Assembly (NCBI RefSeq): GCF_028290625.1 | Contig: NZ_JAQGJM010000027.1 | Coordinates: 1-64,000 of the forward strand | Reading direction: 5' to 3' | DNA from: Devosia sp. | Lineage (GTDB): Bacteria; Pseudomonadota; Alphaproteobacteria; Rhizobiales; Devosiaceae | DNA length: 64,000 bases | In this document: piece by piece, positions 17,368 through 25,872 of the stretch | Position numbering within the stretch: position 1 is the first letter of the stretch | Layout: the number at the start of each line of letters is the position of its first letter | Notes under the pieces: generated by a model | Told to the model about the DNA's origin: nothing | The model's input: only the letters and a program-made list of their open reading frames with translations | Database searches by the model: none | Translations under genes and position numbers: made by a program

Positions 17368-18621
17368 CTACCGGATCAAAATCGCCCGGAAATCATTCAC
17401 ATTGGTCCCCGTCGGCCCGGTCACCAGCAGGTCGCCGATAGCGGCGAAGGCCGAATAGGCGTCGTTATTAGCCAGCGCCCCGAGCGGATCGATGCCGGCC
17501 TTGCGCAGGCGGGTGGCGGTGGTGCCGTCCGCATAGGCGCCGGCATTGTCCTCCGAGCCATCGATGCCATCGGTATCGGCCGCCAGCGCACTGATGCCTT
17601 CAGTGCCGTCGATGGCGATGGCGAAGGCCAAGAGGAACTCGGCATTGCGCCCGCCACGGCCCTTGCCGCGCAGGGTGACGGTGGTTTCGCCGCCCGATAG
17701 CACCACGACTGGTTTCCTGAACGGGCGGTTGCGGGCGGAAATTTCGCGCGCAATGGCGGCATGAACCTGCGCCACGTCACGCGCCTCGCCCTCGATGCTG
17801 TCGGACAGGATGGCGGCCTCGACACCCTGGCTGCGCGCCAGGTCGGCGGCCGACTCCAGCGACAAGGCGGCCGACGCGATGGTGCGCACGGTATTGGCCG
17901 CAAAGCCCGGCGCGTCGGCCAACGGCGCCGGATTGCCGTCGCCTTCGAGCAACGCCGCGGCGGCGGGTGGCAAAGCCAGGCGATAAAGCGTGGCATATTT
18001 GCGCGCCAGCTCGCGCGTGCCGGTGAGCGCAATGGTGGGGCCGGAGGCAACCACGGCGGGATCATCACCGGGCACGTCGGAAACCACCAGCGTGGCGACG
18101 CGGGCCGGGCCCGCATGGGCCGCCAGCCGTCCGCCCTTGATGGTGGAGAACTGGTTGCGAATCAGGTTCATGACGCCGATGGGCGCGCCCGAGGCCAGCA
18201 ATTGCCGGTTGATGGCCTGCTCGTCTTCCAGCGTCAGGCCAAGCGCCGGCGCCGGCAGCAGCGCCGAGCCACCGCCCGAAATCAAGGCGACGACCAGATC
18301 ATTGGCGCTGAGGCCGGACACGGTTTCCATGATGCGCCGCGCGGCCAGATAGCCGGCTTCGTCGGGCACCGGATGGGCGGCCTCGACGATTTCGATCTGC
18401 CGGCAGGTGGCTCCGTAGCCGTAGCGGGTGACGACGAGGCCGGAGAGCGGGCCATCCCAGGCCGCTTCGAACGCTTGGGCCATCTGGGCCGAGGCCTTGC
18501 CGGCGCCCACCACGACGGTACGGCCGCGCGGCTTGGGCGGAAGATTGAGGCGCACGGCAAGGGCGGGCTGAGCTTTGGCGACAGCACGAGCGAACAATGC
18601 GTCGAGCAAGGAGCGATCCAT
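17368..18621 (-). CDS. Glycerate 2-kinase, MOFRL family (GckA/TtuD type)
   Basis: A 417-aa cytosolic kinase that phosphorylates D-glycerate, usually to 2-phosphoglycerate, in hydroxypyruvate, tartrate or serine-cycle metabolism. The N-terminal DUF4147 domain shows VVGAGKASAQMAQAFE, HPVPDEAG, LISGGGSALLPAP and NLIRNQFSTIKGGRLA. The C-terminal MOFRL domain shows VVLSGGETTV, GRGGRNAEFLLAFA, DTDGIDGSEDNAGAYAD and DLLVTGPTGTNVNDF. The ATG at 18621 is chosen for family length. It is divergent from the phosphonate genes. Confidence 0.92.
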   Translation of the reverse strand: MDRSLLDALFARAVAKAQPALAVRLNLPPKPRGRTVVVGAGKASAQMAQAFEAAWDGPLSGLVVTRYGYGATCRQIEIVEAAHPVPDEAGYLAARRIMETVSGLSANDLVVALISGGGSALLPAPALGLTLEDEQAINRQLLASGAPIGVMNLIRNQFSTIKGGRLAAHAGPARVATLVVSDVPGDDPAVVASGPTIALTGTRELARKYATLYRLALPPAAAALLEGDGNPAPLADAPGFAANTVRTIASAALSLESAADLARSQGVEAAILSDSIEGEARDVAQVHAAIAREISARNRPFRKPVVVLSGGETTVTLRGKGRGGRNAEFLLAFAIAIDGTEGISALAADTDGIDGSEDNAGAYADGTTATRLRKAGIDPLGALANNDAYSAFAAIGDLLVTGPTGTNVNDFRAILIR

Positions 18622-18710
18622 TGCGGTCTCCGGCTTGCGATTCGGTCGGGGCAAGGGTAGCCAGACGATAGGGGGCAAGCCGCAAGGCTGTCCAGCCAAG
18701 CTTGGATGAA

Positions 18711-18728
18711 CTGACACGGGACCGACAT
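18711..18728 (+). promoter_or_regulatory. Pho-box-like direct repeat upstream of DUF1045-phnM-phnN
   Basis: Two 7-bp units, CTGACAC (18711-18717) and CCGACAT (18722-18728), are spaced by 4 bp, giving the 11-bp period of a PhoB box (consensus CTGTCAT-N4-CTGTCAT; 5/7 matches each). It ends 34 nt before the DUF1045 start. Phosphonate genes are classic PhoB targets, so the location supports a weak sequence match. Confidence 0.35.
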
Positions 18729-18762
18729 GTTTGCCGGGTAATCGAGCCCGTCTGGAGTAGCA

Positions 18763-19458
18763 ATGGCCGAACGTTATGCGATTTATCATGCCCCGGGGGT
18801 AACGGGCTCCCTGTGGGAGAAGGCTTCAACCTGGCTGGGCCGGGATGCGGCGACCGGCGATCCGTTCGACGGGCCCGTGGCGGGAATCGACCGCGACCGG
18901 CTGCTGAACCTGACACAATCGGCCAACCGCTACGGCTTTCACGCCACCATCAAGGCGCCGATGGCGCTGGTGGATGGCGCCCTGCCCGAGGATTTGCACG
19001 CTGCGTTGCAGGCTTTTGCGGCCAAGCACGAGCCGGTTGATATGGGCCGGATGACGCTGGCGCTGATCGACGGGTTCATCGCGCTGGTGCCGGCTGAACG
19101 CAGCGAGGCGCTGCAGGATTTCGCCGCCCATGTGGTGGAAACCTTCGAGCCGTTCCGCGCGCCGATGAGCATCAAGGACCGGGCGGCTCGGGTCGCCAGG
19201 GGATTGACGCCGCGGCAGGAGGAACTGCTGGACGGCTACGGCTATCCCTATGTGTTCGAGGAATTCCAACTGCATATGACGCTGACCGACCGCTTGAGCG
19301 CGACGGACCGCGACGAGCTGTTCGCGGCGGCCACCACTTGGTTCGGCCCGCTGCTTGAGCAGAACATGCTGCTCGACCGGCTGACGCTGTTCGAGGAGCC
19401 CGAGCGCGGCCGCCCCTTCATCCGCACTGCCGAATTCATGCTGGGTTCGGTGCGCTGA
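18763..19458 (+). CDS. DUF1045 phosphonate-metabolism protein (2H phosphoesterase-like)
   Basis: A 231-aa protein of the phn-operon-associated DUF1045 family. Two HxT motifs, YGFHATIKAPM (around residue 65) and LHMTLTDRL (around residue 168), are the paired signatures of 2H phosphoesterases, which hydrolyse cyclic phosphodiesters. In C-P lyase pathways a 5-phosphoribosyl 1,2-cyclic phosphate must be opened, normally by PhnP. A 2H enzyme next to phnM and phnN could do this, but that is inference. The stop overlaps the phnM start (TGATG). Confidence 0.85.
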   Translation: MAERYAIYHAPGVTGSLWEKASTWLGRDAATGDPFDGPVAGIDRDRLLNLTQSANRYGFHATIKAPMALVDGALPEDLHAALQAFAAKHEPVDMGRMTLALIDGFIALVPAERSEALQDFAAHVVETFEPFRAPMSIKDRAARVARGLTPRQEELLDGYGYPYVFEEFQLHMTLTDRLSATDRDELFAAATTWFGPLLEQNMLLDRLTLFEEPERGRPFIRTAEFMLGSVR

Positions 19459-20588
19459 TGGCCAGCTTTCGCAATGCAAGGATCGTGCTGGCCGACCGCG
19501 TCATCGAGGGTTCGCTCAACGCCGAAGACGGGTTGATCGCAGCCGTTGATGACGGTGCGACATCGGTCGGCGAGGATTTCGAGGGCGACTATCTCATCGC
19601 CGGGCTGGTCGAACTGCATACCGACCATCTGGAGAATCACTATCGGCCGCGGCCCAGCGTGTTCTGGGACCCGATGGCGGCGCTGCATGCCCATGACGTG
19701 CAGATTGCCGGCTCGGGCATCACCACAGTGTTCGACGCGGTGCGCATCGGCTCGGACCTCGATGTGCCCGACATGAAGCCCCATGCCGAAAAGCTGGTGC
19801 AGGCCATCCGCACCGCGCGCGACGACGACCGGCTACGCATCGAGCATTTCATCCACCTGCGCTGCGAATTGCCCAGCCACGACGTGCTGGAGCATTTCGA
19901 GGCCTTTGCCGACCACCCGACCACGCGCCTTGCCTCGGTAATGGACCATACACCGGGACAGCGGCAGTTCACCTCGATCGAGGCCTATAAGCTGTTCTAC
20001 AAAAAGCAGATGGGCGGCACCGAGGCCGAAGGCGACGCCTATGTGGCCGACCGACTGGCCGAACAGGCGCGCTACTCGACGCCCCATCGCAAGGCCATTG
20101 CGCGACGCGCCAAGGAGCTTGGCCTGGCGCTGGCCAGCCATGATGACGCCACGCTCGCCCACGTCGAAGAGGGCGTCGAGGACGGCGTGCGCATCGCCGA
20201 ATTCCCCACCACGCTGGAAGCGGCGGCGGCGGCCCATGATGCAGGGCTTGCAATCCTGATGGGCGCGCCGAACGTGGTACGCGGCAAGTCACATTCGGGC
20301 AATATCTCCGCCACCGACCTGGTGCGGGCGGGCATGATGGATATTCTAAGCTCCGACTACGTGCCGTTCGCCCTGCTGCAGGCGGCGTTCCTGCTGCCGG
20401 AGCGGATCGAGGGTTTTGGCCTTGCCAAGGCTTTGGCCATGGTGACGGGCAATCCGGCGCGCGCGGCCGGGCTGGACGATCGCGGCGAGATCGCCGTGGG
20501 CAAGCGCGCCGACCTGGTGCGAGTGCGGCTTATCGGCGGCACGCCAGTAGTGCGGGCGGTGTGGCGACAGGGCAAGAGGGTGAGCTAG
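19458..20588 (+). CDS. phnM: Alpha-D-ribose 1-methylphosphonate 5-triphosphate diphosphatase PhnM
   Basis: A 376-aa amidohydrolase-fold enzyme of the C-P lyase pathway, which removes pyrophosphate from the ribose-triphosphate intermediate. It shows the PhnM metal-binding block LVELHTDHLENHY, followed by SGITTVFDAV, the SVMDHTPGQRQF block, ASHDDATLAHVEE, MGAPNVVRGKSHSGN and LSSDYVPFALLQAAF. Length is normal. It is translationally coupled to DUF1045 upstream and followed 3 nt later by phnN. Confidence 0.95.
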   Translation: MASFRNARIVLADRVIEGSLNAEDGLIAAVDDGATSVGEDFEGDYLIAGLVELHTDHLENHYRPRPSVFWDPMAALHAHDVQIAGSGITTVFDAVRIGSDLDVPDMKPHAEKLVQAIRTARDDDRLRIEHFIHLRCELPSHDVLEHFEAFADHPTTRLASVMDHTPGQRQFTSIEAYKLFYKKQMGGTEAEGDAYVADRLAEQARYSTPHRKAIARRAKELGLALASHDDATLAHVEEGVEDGVRIAEFPTTLEAAAAAHDAGLAILMGAPNVVRGKSHSGNISATDLVRAGMMDILSSDYVPFALLQAAFLLPERIEGFGLAKALAMVTGNPARAAGLDDRGEIAVGKRADLVRVRLIGGTPVVRAVWRQGKRVS

Positions 20589-20591
20589 GCG

Positions 20592-21155
20592 ATGGCAAGG
20601 CCACTGGGGGCGCTGGTGCTGGTGGTCGGCCCTTCCGGGGTCGGCAAGGACACGCTGATCGCCGGGGCCAAGCAGGCGCTGGATGCGGACAAGCAATACG
20701 TCTTCGTGCGCCGCATTGTCACCCGCCAGGCCCATGTGGAGGTCGAGGACCACGATAGCCTCGATCTGCAAACCTTCATCGCCCTGGAGGCGGCTGATCG
20801 CTTTGCGCTGAGCTGGGAAGCCCATGGCCTGCGCTACGCCTTGCCGCTGAGTGTCGAGACCGATATCGCGCTGGGCAAGGTCGTGGTCGCCAATGTGTCG
20901 CGACATATGGTGGCTGGCGCCTGCGCCAAATATCCCAATTGCTCGGTGATCCTGATTACCGCTGAGATTTCGCTGCGGGCCGAGCGGTTGACCCGGCGCG
21001 GCCGCGAGAGCCGCGAACAGATCACCGGTCGGCTGGCACGCGAGAGCGCGCCGGTGCCGGCCGGCATCTCGCCGATCGTCATCGACAATTCCGCTTCGGT
21101 GAGTCTCGGGGTAACTGCCTTCGTTCTGGCGCTGCGCCGCATTGCGGGAGAATGA
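20592..21155 (+). CDS. phnN: Ribose 1,5-bisphosphate phosphokinase PhnN
   Basis: A 187-aa guanylate-kinase-like P-loop enzyme that makes PRPP from ribose 1,5-bisphosphate, the last step of C-P lyase-linked ribose recovery. Walker A is VVGPSGVGKDTLI. The RRIVTRQAH motif and the F-ALSWEAHGLRYALP substrate block are typical, and the lid region includes RRGRESREQITGRL. Last of the three phn genes here; the core phnGHIJKL genes are not in the window. Confidence 0.93.
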   Translation: MARPLGALVLVVGPSGVGKDTLIAGAKQALDADKQYVFVRRIVTRQAHVEVEDHDSLDLQTFIALEAADRFALSWEAHGLRYALPLSVETDIALGKVVVANVSRHMVAGACAKYPNCSVILITAEISLRAERLTRRGRESREQITGRLARESAPVPAGISPIVIDNSASVSLGVTAFVLALRRIAGE

Positions 21156-21208
21156 ACCCCTTGGGTTCTGGCGCGTTGGATCATGATCCAGCAGCGTCAG
21201 GAGCTTTC

Positions 21209-21355
21209 ATGGAACGGAATGGACTTTACCTTGTGATCGCGGTGTTGCTCATCGCTGTCGTCGGCTTTGGCATCTATACCTACCAGCAGCAAAACCGCCC
21301 GGGCGTCGAAGTGCGCGTGGACAATAACGGGATCTCGATCGATGGTAATGGCTGA
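21209..21355 (+). CDS. Small single-pass membrane protein, 48 aa
   Basis: The product begins MERNGLY and then has one transmembrane helix (LVIAVLLIAVVGFGIYTY, residues about 8-25). The short C-terminal tail ends with VEVRVDNNGISIDGNG. A ribosome site (CAGGAG) is well spaced before the ATG at 21209. Small proteins of this shape are widespread in Rhizobiales and have no known function. It overlaps the next small gene by 8 nt. The topology is probably N-in with a periplasmic tail, but this is not certain. Confidence 0.7.
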   Translation: MERNGLYLVIAVLLIAVVGFGIYTYQQQNRPGVEVRVDNNGISIDGNG

Positions 21356-21539
21356 CGAGGTCGTGGCAAGCCGCCGCGAAAGTATCACGACGGCAATCCG
21401 CGCGGAGCTGCAGCGGCAAGGCGTGAGCGGTGTCGATATCGAGGCGCTCGCCGAAGCCATCGAGACCGCCATCGCCGCTCATGCGCCGCTCAGCGAGGGC
21501 CGGCACCCCGACGAATTGAACGCCACAAACGACGACTGA
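21348..21539 (+). CDS. Hypothetical protein, 63 aa
   Basis: A short, probably helical acidic protein (MADEVVASRRESITTAI start, ending LNATNDD). It overlaps the upstream small membrane-protein gene by 8 nt (its start lies before that stop), as in coupled operons. A second ATG lies 6 nt upstream. No family recognised. The support is the overlap arrangement and normal codon usage; it could still be spurious. Confidence 0.5.
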   Translation: MADEVVASRRESITTAIRAELQRQGVSGVDIEALAEAIETAIAAHAPLSEGRHPDELNATNDD

Positions 21540-21540
21540 T

Positions 21541-21583
21541 CGCCAGCCTCCTACCTCCCCATAGAGGGAGGCAGGGAGATGGT
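21541..21583. repeat. Short palindromic element
   Basis: The sequence CCTCCTACCTCCCC-atag-AGGGAGGCAGGG can fold into an imperfect GC-rich hairpin between convergent genes. It resembles the short CCTCCCC/GGGAGG palindrome at about 17313-17334. It may serve as a bidirectional terminator or belong to a dispersed repeat family. Confidence 0.35.
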
Positions 21584-21603
21584 GACAGCCAGGCCGAGCG
21601 CGA

Positions 21604-21822
21604 CTAGGCCGCGTCTGAACTCTTGTTCACCGCGGCCTTGACGGCGAAATGGGCCTTTTCGACGGTCTCGAACTGATGGCCGTCGATGGCAAAAGCGGGC
21701 AGGCGCACGGCGACGAAGCGGTAGCCGCCTTCATGCGGCACGACAATGCCCTGCGGCTCGCCCGCAACTTCGATGACTATGGGGCGTAGGGCCGAAGCCC
21801 GGTCGACAGTTGATTCATGCAT
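21604..21822 (-). CDS. Hypothetical protein, 72 aa
   Basis: A small cytosolic protein. From the ATG at 21822 it starts MHESTVDR; the core (IVIEVAGEPQGIVVPHEGGYRFVAVR) looks like a compact beta-rich fold followed by a helix containing FETVEKAHFAVKAAV. No family recognised. GTGGAG precedes the chosen start, and a GTG at 21837 is an alternative. Convergent with the small genes downstream of phnN. Confidence 0.55.
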   Translation of the reverse strand: MHESTVDRASALRPIVIEVAGEPQGIVVPHEGGYRFVAVRLPAFAIDGHQFETVEKAHFAVKAAVNKSSDAA

Positions 21823-21938
21823 GGGTGGATGCTCCACTTGCGCGTCCGGCGAGAACCTGACCTTAATCGAAATTCGTGGCGCGGTTCTGGCAACGCTGGG
21901 GTCTTATCGGGTCTGTGAGACAAATGCGTGACCGGTGG

Positions 21939-22049
21939 TCACATTCGTTTCGAGAGACAGATCCCTTGCCAGCGTTTGAGGCTTTGCAGGTGGGTAATGC
22001 GTACGTTCAGGCACCCGGAATGGATGGTGAAGGTCGTCGATGGGGTCAT
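21939..22049 (-). CDS. Possible 36-aa peptide with strong Shine-Dalgarno
   Basis: An ATG at 22049 is preceded by AGGAGAGGAAGCAAG, an unusually good ribosome site. It opens a 36-codon frame starting MTPSTTFTIHSGCLN and ending CLSKRM. The peptide is basic with two cysteines and has no transmembrane segment. No homologue recognised. The case rests on the ribosome site only. Confidence 0.3.
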   Translation of the reverse strand: MTPSTTFTIHSGCLNVRITHLQSLKRWQGICLSKRM

Positions 22050-22171
22050 CTTGCTTCCTCTCCTGGGTGGTTGAACACGCACGCCGACCCTTGGTCCGGC
22101 GCCAGACGAAGATAGGACGAGGCGCGCCAATTTTCCAGCCCCCTGATCGCTCAACCTCGATACAATTATGA

Positions 22172-22201
22172 AAAAGCCTGCTCGACTTTAGTCGGGGCTT
22201 A
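22172..22201 (-). terminator. Terminator-like hairpin in minus orientation
   Basis: On the minus strand AAGCC-CCGAC can pair with GTCG-...-GGCTT around a short loop, followed by TTTTTC. It has an internal bulge, so it is weaker than a classical terminator. It would end a minus-strand transcript starting close to the LacI gene; none is known. Confidence 0.35.
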
Positions 22202-22311
22202 GAATGGGCCGAATTGATGCATCCTATGTCTTGCTTGTCCTCTTGATGACAATCTGATGATGTCTGCACACTGTCAGCCGGCCGATCATCGCCGGCACAG
22301 GGGGAAGTCCA

Positions 22312-23358
22312 GTGTCCGAAGACGACGTCACACCCATTGCGCGCAAGCGCGGCGTCAAGCCGTCCGGCAAGCCTACGCTCAAGACCATCGCCACCATGAC
22401 GGGCCTCGCGGTCACCACCATTTCGCGCGCGCTCAACAACGCGCCCGAGCTGGCGCAGGACACGCGCGACCGCGTGCAGAAGATCGCCGCCGAAATCGGC
22501 TATCTGCCGGACCGCGCGGCTTTGCGCCTCAAGACCGGCCGCACCAATGTGATCTCGCTGGTGCTGGAGCCGGACGAGCAGATTTATGGTTTCGGCTCGT
22601 CCATCGTCACCGGGCTGACCGAGGCGATGCGCGACACCGCCTATCACCTCGTCATCATGCCGCAATTCCGCAATGCGCAGCCCATGGAGCCGATCCGCCA
22701 CATCGTACGCAACCGCATGGCTGATGGGGTGATCTTCTCCAAGATCGAGCCGTTCGACGAGCGCATCCGCTTCCTGATCGACAGCGATTTCCCCTTTGTC
22801 AGCCACGGACGCAGTTCCTGGCCGGACCGGCATGCCTGGGTCGATTTCGACAACGAGGCGTATGCTTATGGCGCCACCAGGCGCCTGGCGCAGAAGGGCT
22901 GCAAGAAAGTCTCGATCGTGCTGCCGGACAGCGCGCTCAGCTATACCGAGCATCTCAAGAACGGCATTATGCGCGGTGCGGCCGAGACGGGGATCGCCTA
23001 TGAATTTGCCGCCGACGTCAATATCAACAGCCCCACCGACGCGATCCGCAATTATGTGGTCAAGCGCGCCAAGCGCCCGGACGCGCCCGATGGCTACATC
23101 TGCGCCTCGGAGATTTCAGCACTGGCGGTGATCGGCGGGCTGACCGATACCGGCATGGTGGTGGGCAAGACCGCCTACGTCGTGGCCAAGCAGGCCTCGC
23201 CACTGTTCGATCAGTTCCAGCCCGGCGCCGATACGGTGCACGAGGATTTCGCCAATGCCGGCCGGCACTTGGGCAGGCTGCTGCTGCGGCAGATCAATAG
23301 TGAGGAATCCGAAGGGTTGAGCTACCTGGACGAGCCGAAGTTCGAGTGGAAGGACTGA
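22312..23358 (+). CDS. LacI-family transcriptional regulator
   Basis: A 348-aa repressor. The LacI HTH and hinge are at residues about 22-75 (LKTIATMTGLAVTTISRALN, then GYLPDRAALRL). The periplasmic-binding-like effector domain starts with TNVISLVLEP and contains MADGVIFSKIEPFDERI, FPFVSHGR, and WVDFDNEAYAYGATRRL. The chosen start is GTG at 22312 after GGGGAAG. No sugar transport or catabolic gene adjoins it in the window, so the effector and regulon are unknown. It resembles alpha-glucoside-type LacI regulators of Rhizobiales only in general. Confidence 0.88.
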   Translation: MSEDDVTPIARKRGVKPSGKPTLKTIATMTGLAVTTISRALNNAPELAQDTRDRVQKIAAEIGYLPDRAALRLKTGRTNVISLVLEPDEQIYGFGSSIVTGLTEAMRDTAYHLVIMPQFRNAQPMEPIRHIVRNRMADGVIFSKIEPFDERIRFLIDSDFPFVSHGRSSWPDRHAWVDFDNEAYAYGATRRLAQKGCKKVSIVLPDSALSYTEHLKNGIMRGAAETGIAYEFAADVNINSPTDAIRNYVVKRAKRPDAPDGYICASEISALAVIGGLTDTGMVVGKTAYVVAKQASPLFDQFQPGADTVHEDFANAGRHLGRLLLRQINSEESEGLSYLDEPKFEWKD

Positions 23359-23408
23359 GGGGCGTTTAGGGCGCTGCGTCGAAGCGCTACCGCCCCACCA
23401 CCCACCGA

Positions 23409-23489
23409 CCTTCCCACGGGCCTGACCCGTGGGCCTTCCTCCACTTGTGCCGAGCTGCCAGAGGCCCGCGGATCAAGTCCGCGGGAAGG
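23409..23489 (+). repeat. 81-bp double-hairpin repeat, copy 1 (family B)
   Basis: The unit has two hairpins, CCCACGGG-cctga-CCCGTGGG and CCCGCGGA-tcaag-TCCGCGGG, joined by a spacer containing GCCGAGCTGCCAGAGG. Terminal CCTTCCC/GGGAAGG ends are inverted. A near-identical copy of the same length lies in reverse orientation at 28972-29052. It sits between the convergent LacI and Uup genes. Confidence 0.8.
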
Positions 23490-23540
23490 AAAGAGGGGGA
23501 AGTTTCCTGCCCGAGCAGGTAAGCGTCCTGCCCCGACCTC

Positions 23541-25352
<1,812 letters not shown>

Positions 25353-25496
25353 AAGATTTCCGGTGGTTTGGCCGGGATAGAGCATAGTGGGGGGTTCAGA
25401 TCAATGCGCCGTGGCGGTGGCCGGGCATGCAGCAGGAATCCCACCGGCGCTCGGTGCCGGGATAGACTGCAAATGGGGAGATGAAAGGGGCTAGTC

Positions 25497-25608
25497 AAGA
25501 AAAGGCTGACCAAGGTGTTGAGGACCTTGGTCAGCCCGGGGAGACGGCAGCAGCAAGCCCCGTCATTCCGCAATCGCCACTGGCGGAGGTCAGCCCGTCG
25601 CAATCTGT
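25497..25608 (-). ncRNA. Candidate trans-acting small RNA, about 112 nt
   Basis: A promoter TTGACA-N17-TTATCT (25643 to 25615, minus strand) would start transcription near A25608. Transcription would end at a 13-bp perfect stem (GGCTGACCAAGGT at 25524-25536 reading minus, pairing with 25504-25516) followed by TTTTCTT, near 25497. The RNA contains anti-Shine-Dalgarno-like CCUCC and CUCCCC stretches, one in a likely single-stranded or loop position. Length and layout resemble alphaproteobacterial riboregulators such as the AbcR group, but I cannot confirm family membership. No open frame competes. Confidence 0.6.
25504..25536 (-). terminator. Strong intrinsic terminator of the candidate small RNA
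   Basis: A 13-bp perfect stem with a 7-nt loop is followed on the minus strand by TTTTCTT. On the plus strand the stem is followed by CGGGG, so it works only in the minus direction. No minus-strand protein gene lies upstream, which is why a short RNA is inferred. Confidence 0.75.
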
Positions 25609-25614
25609 GGAGGG

Positions 25615-25643
25615 AGATAATCATGATTTAATATGAGTGTCAA
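25615..25643 (-). promoter_or_regulatory. Sigma-70-type promoter of the candidate small RNA
   Basis: The -35 element TTGACA (25643-25638) is a perfect match. The spacer is 17 nt and the -10 is TTATCT (25620-25615, 4/6 match with the two most conserved positions T and T at the ends). The predicted start is A25608. The -35 element sits inside the 23-bp dyad at 25630-25652. Confidence 0.6.
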
Positions 25644-25652
25644 ACTCATATT
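25630..25652. promoter_or_regulatory. Operator-like dyad AATATGAGT-N5-ACTCATATT
   Basis: Nine-base arms (25630-25638 and 25644-25652) are perfect reverse complements around 5 nt. The dyad overlaps the -35 box of the minus-strand small-RNA promoter, which suits repression or control by a dimeric regulator. It is also about 220 nt upstream of the plus-strand exoF-like gene. The factor is unknown. Confidence 0.55.
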
Positions 25653-25872
25653 TGAAACGACGCCGAAACCGGCTTTTTGGCCGCTTCGGGCGCGCATGTC
25701 TGCCTTGAGCTGTGCGGGCAGCACGAGCCTCGCGACGCGGAAATGCCCAGAAATGCTGGGGTTTGCGAACACGAACCCGCGAGCGGGCGGAAAAAAATGA
25801 GGTGGCGTCTCGCCCCATTGCGGGCATCATCTGCGTCGACCATCGCGCCCAGCACAGTAGCGAGGACACGCC

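Larger units (their letters stand above)
21823..22311. other. Intergenic region upstream of the LacI regulator
   Basis: This 489-nt gap has no long convincing gene. It contains a 36-codon minus-strand frame with a very good ribosome site (21939-22049), a minus-strand terminator-like hairpin near 22172-22201, and presumably the LacI promoter. A long open frame antisense to the LacI gene crosses it but is not credible. Confidence 0.55.
25353..25872. other. 520-nt intergenic region between uup and the exo genes
   Basis: No protein gene is supported here. The left part carries the uup upstream region. The centre holds a complete minus-strand small-RNA cassette (promoter, transcribed part, terminator) described separately. 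The right part leads into the exoF-like gene and should hold its promoter. Confidence 0.6.

Noticed and set aside
21904..22953. Minus-strand frame crossing the LacI gene and its upstream gap
   Set aside because: It overlaps the LacI coding region in antisense and shows no domain; the plus-strand LacI is certain.
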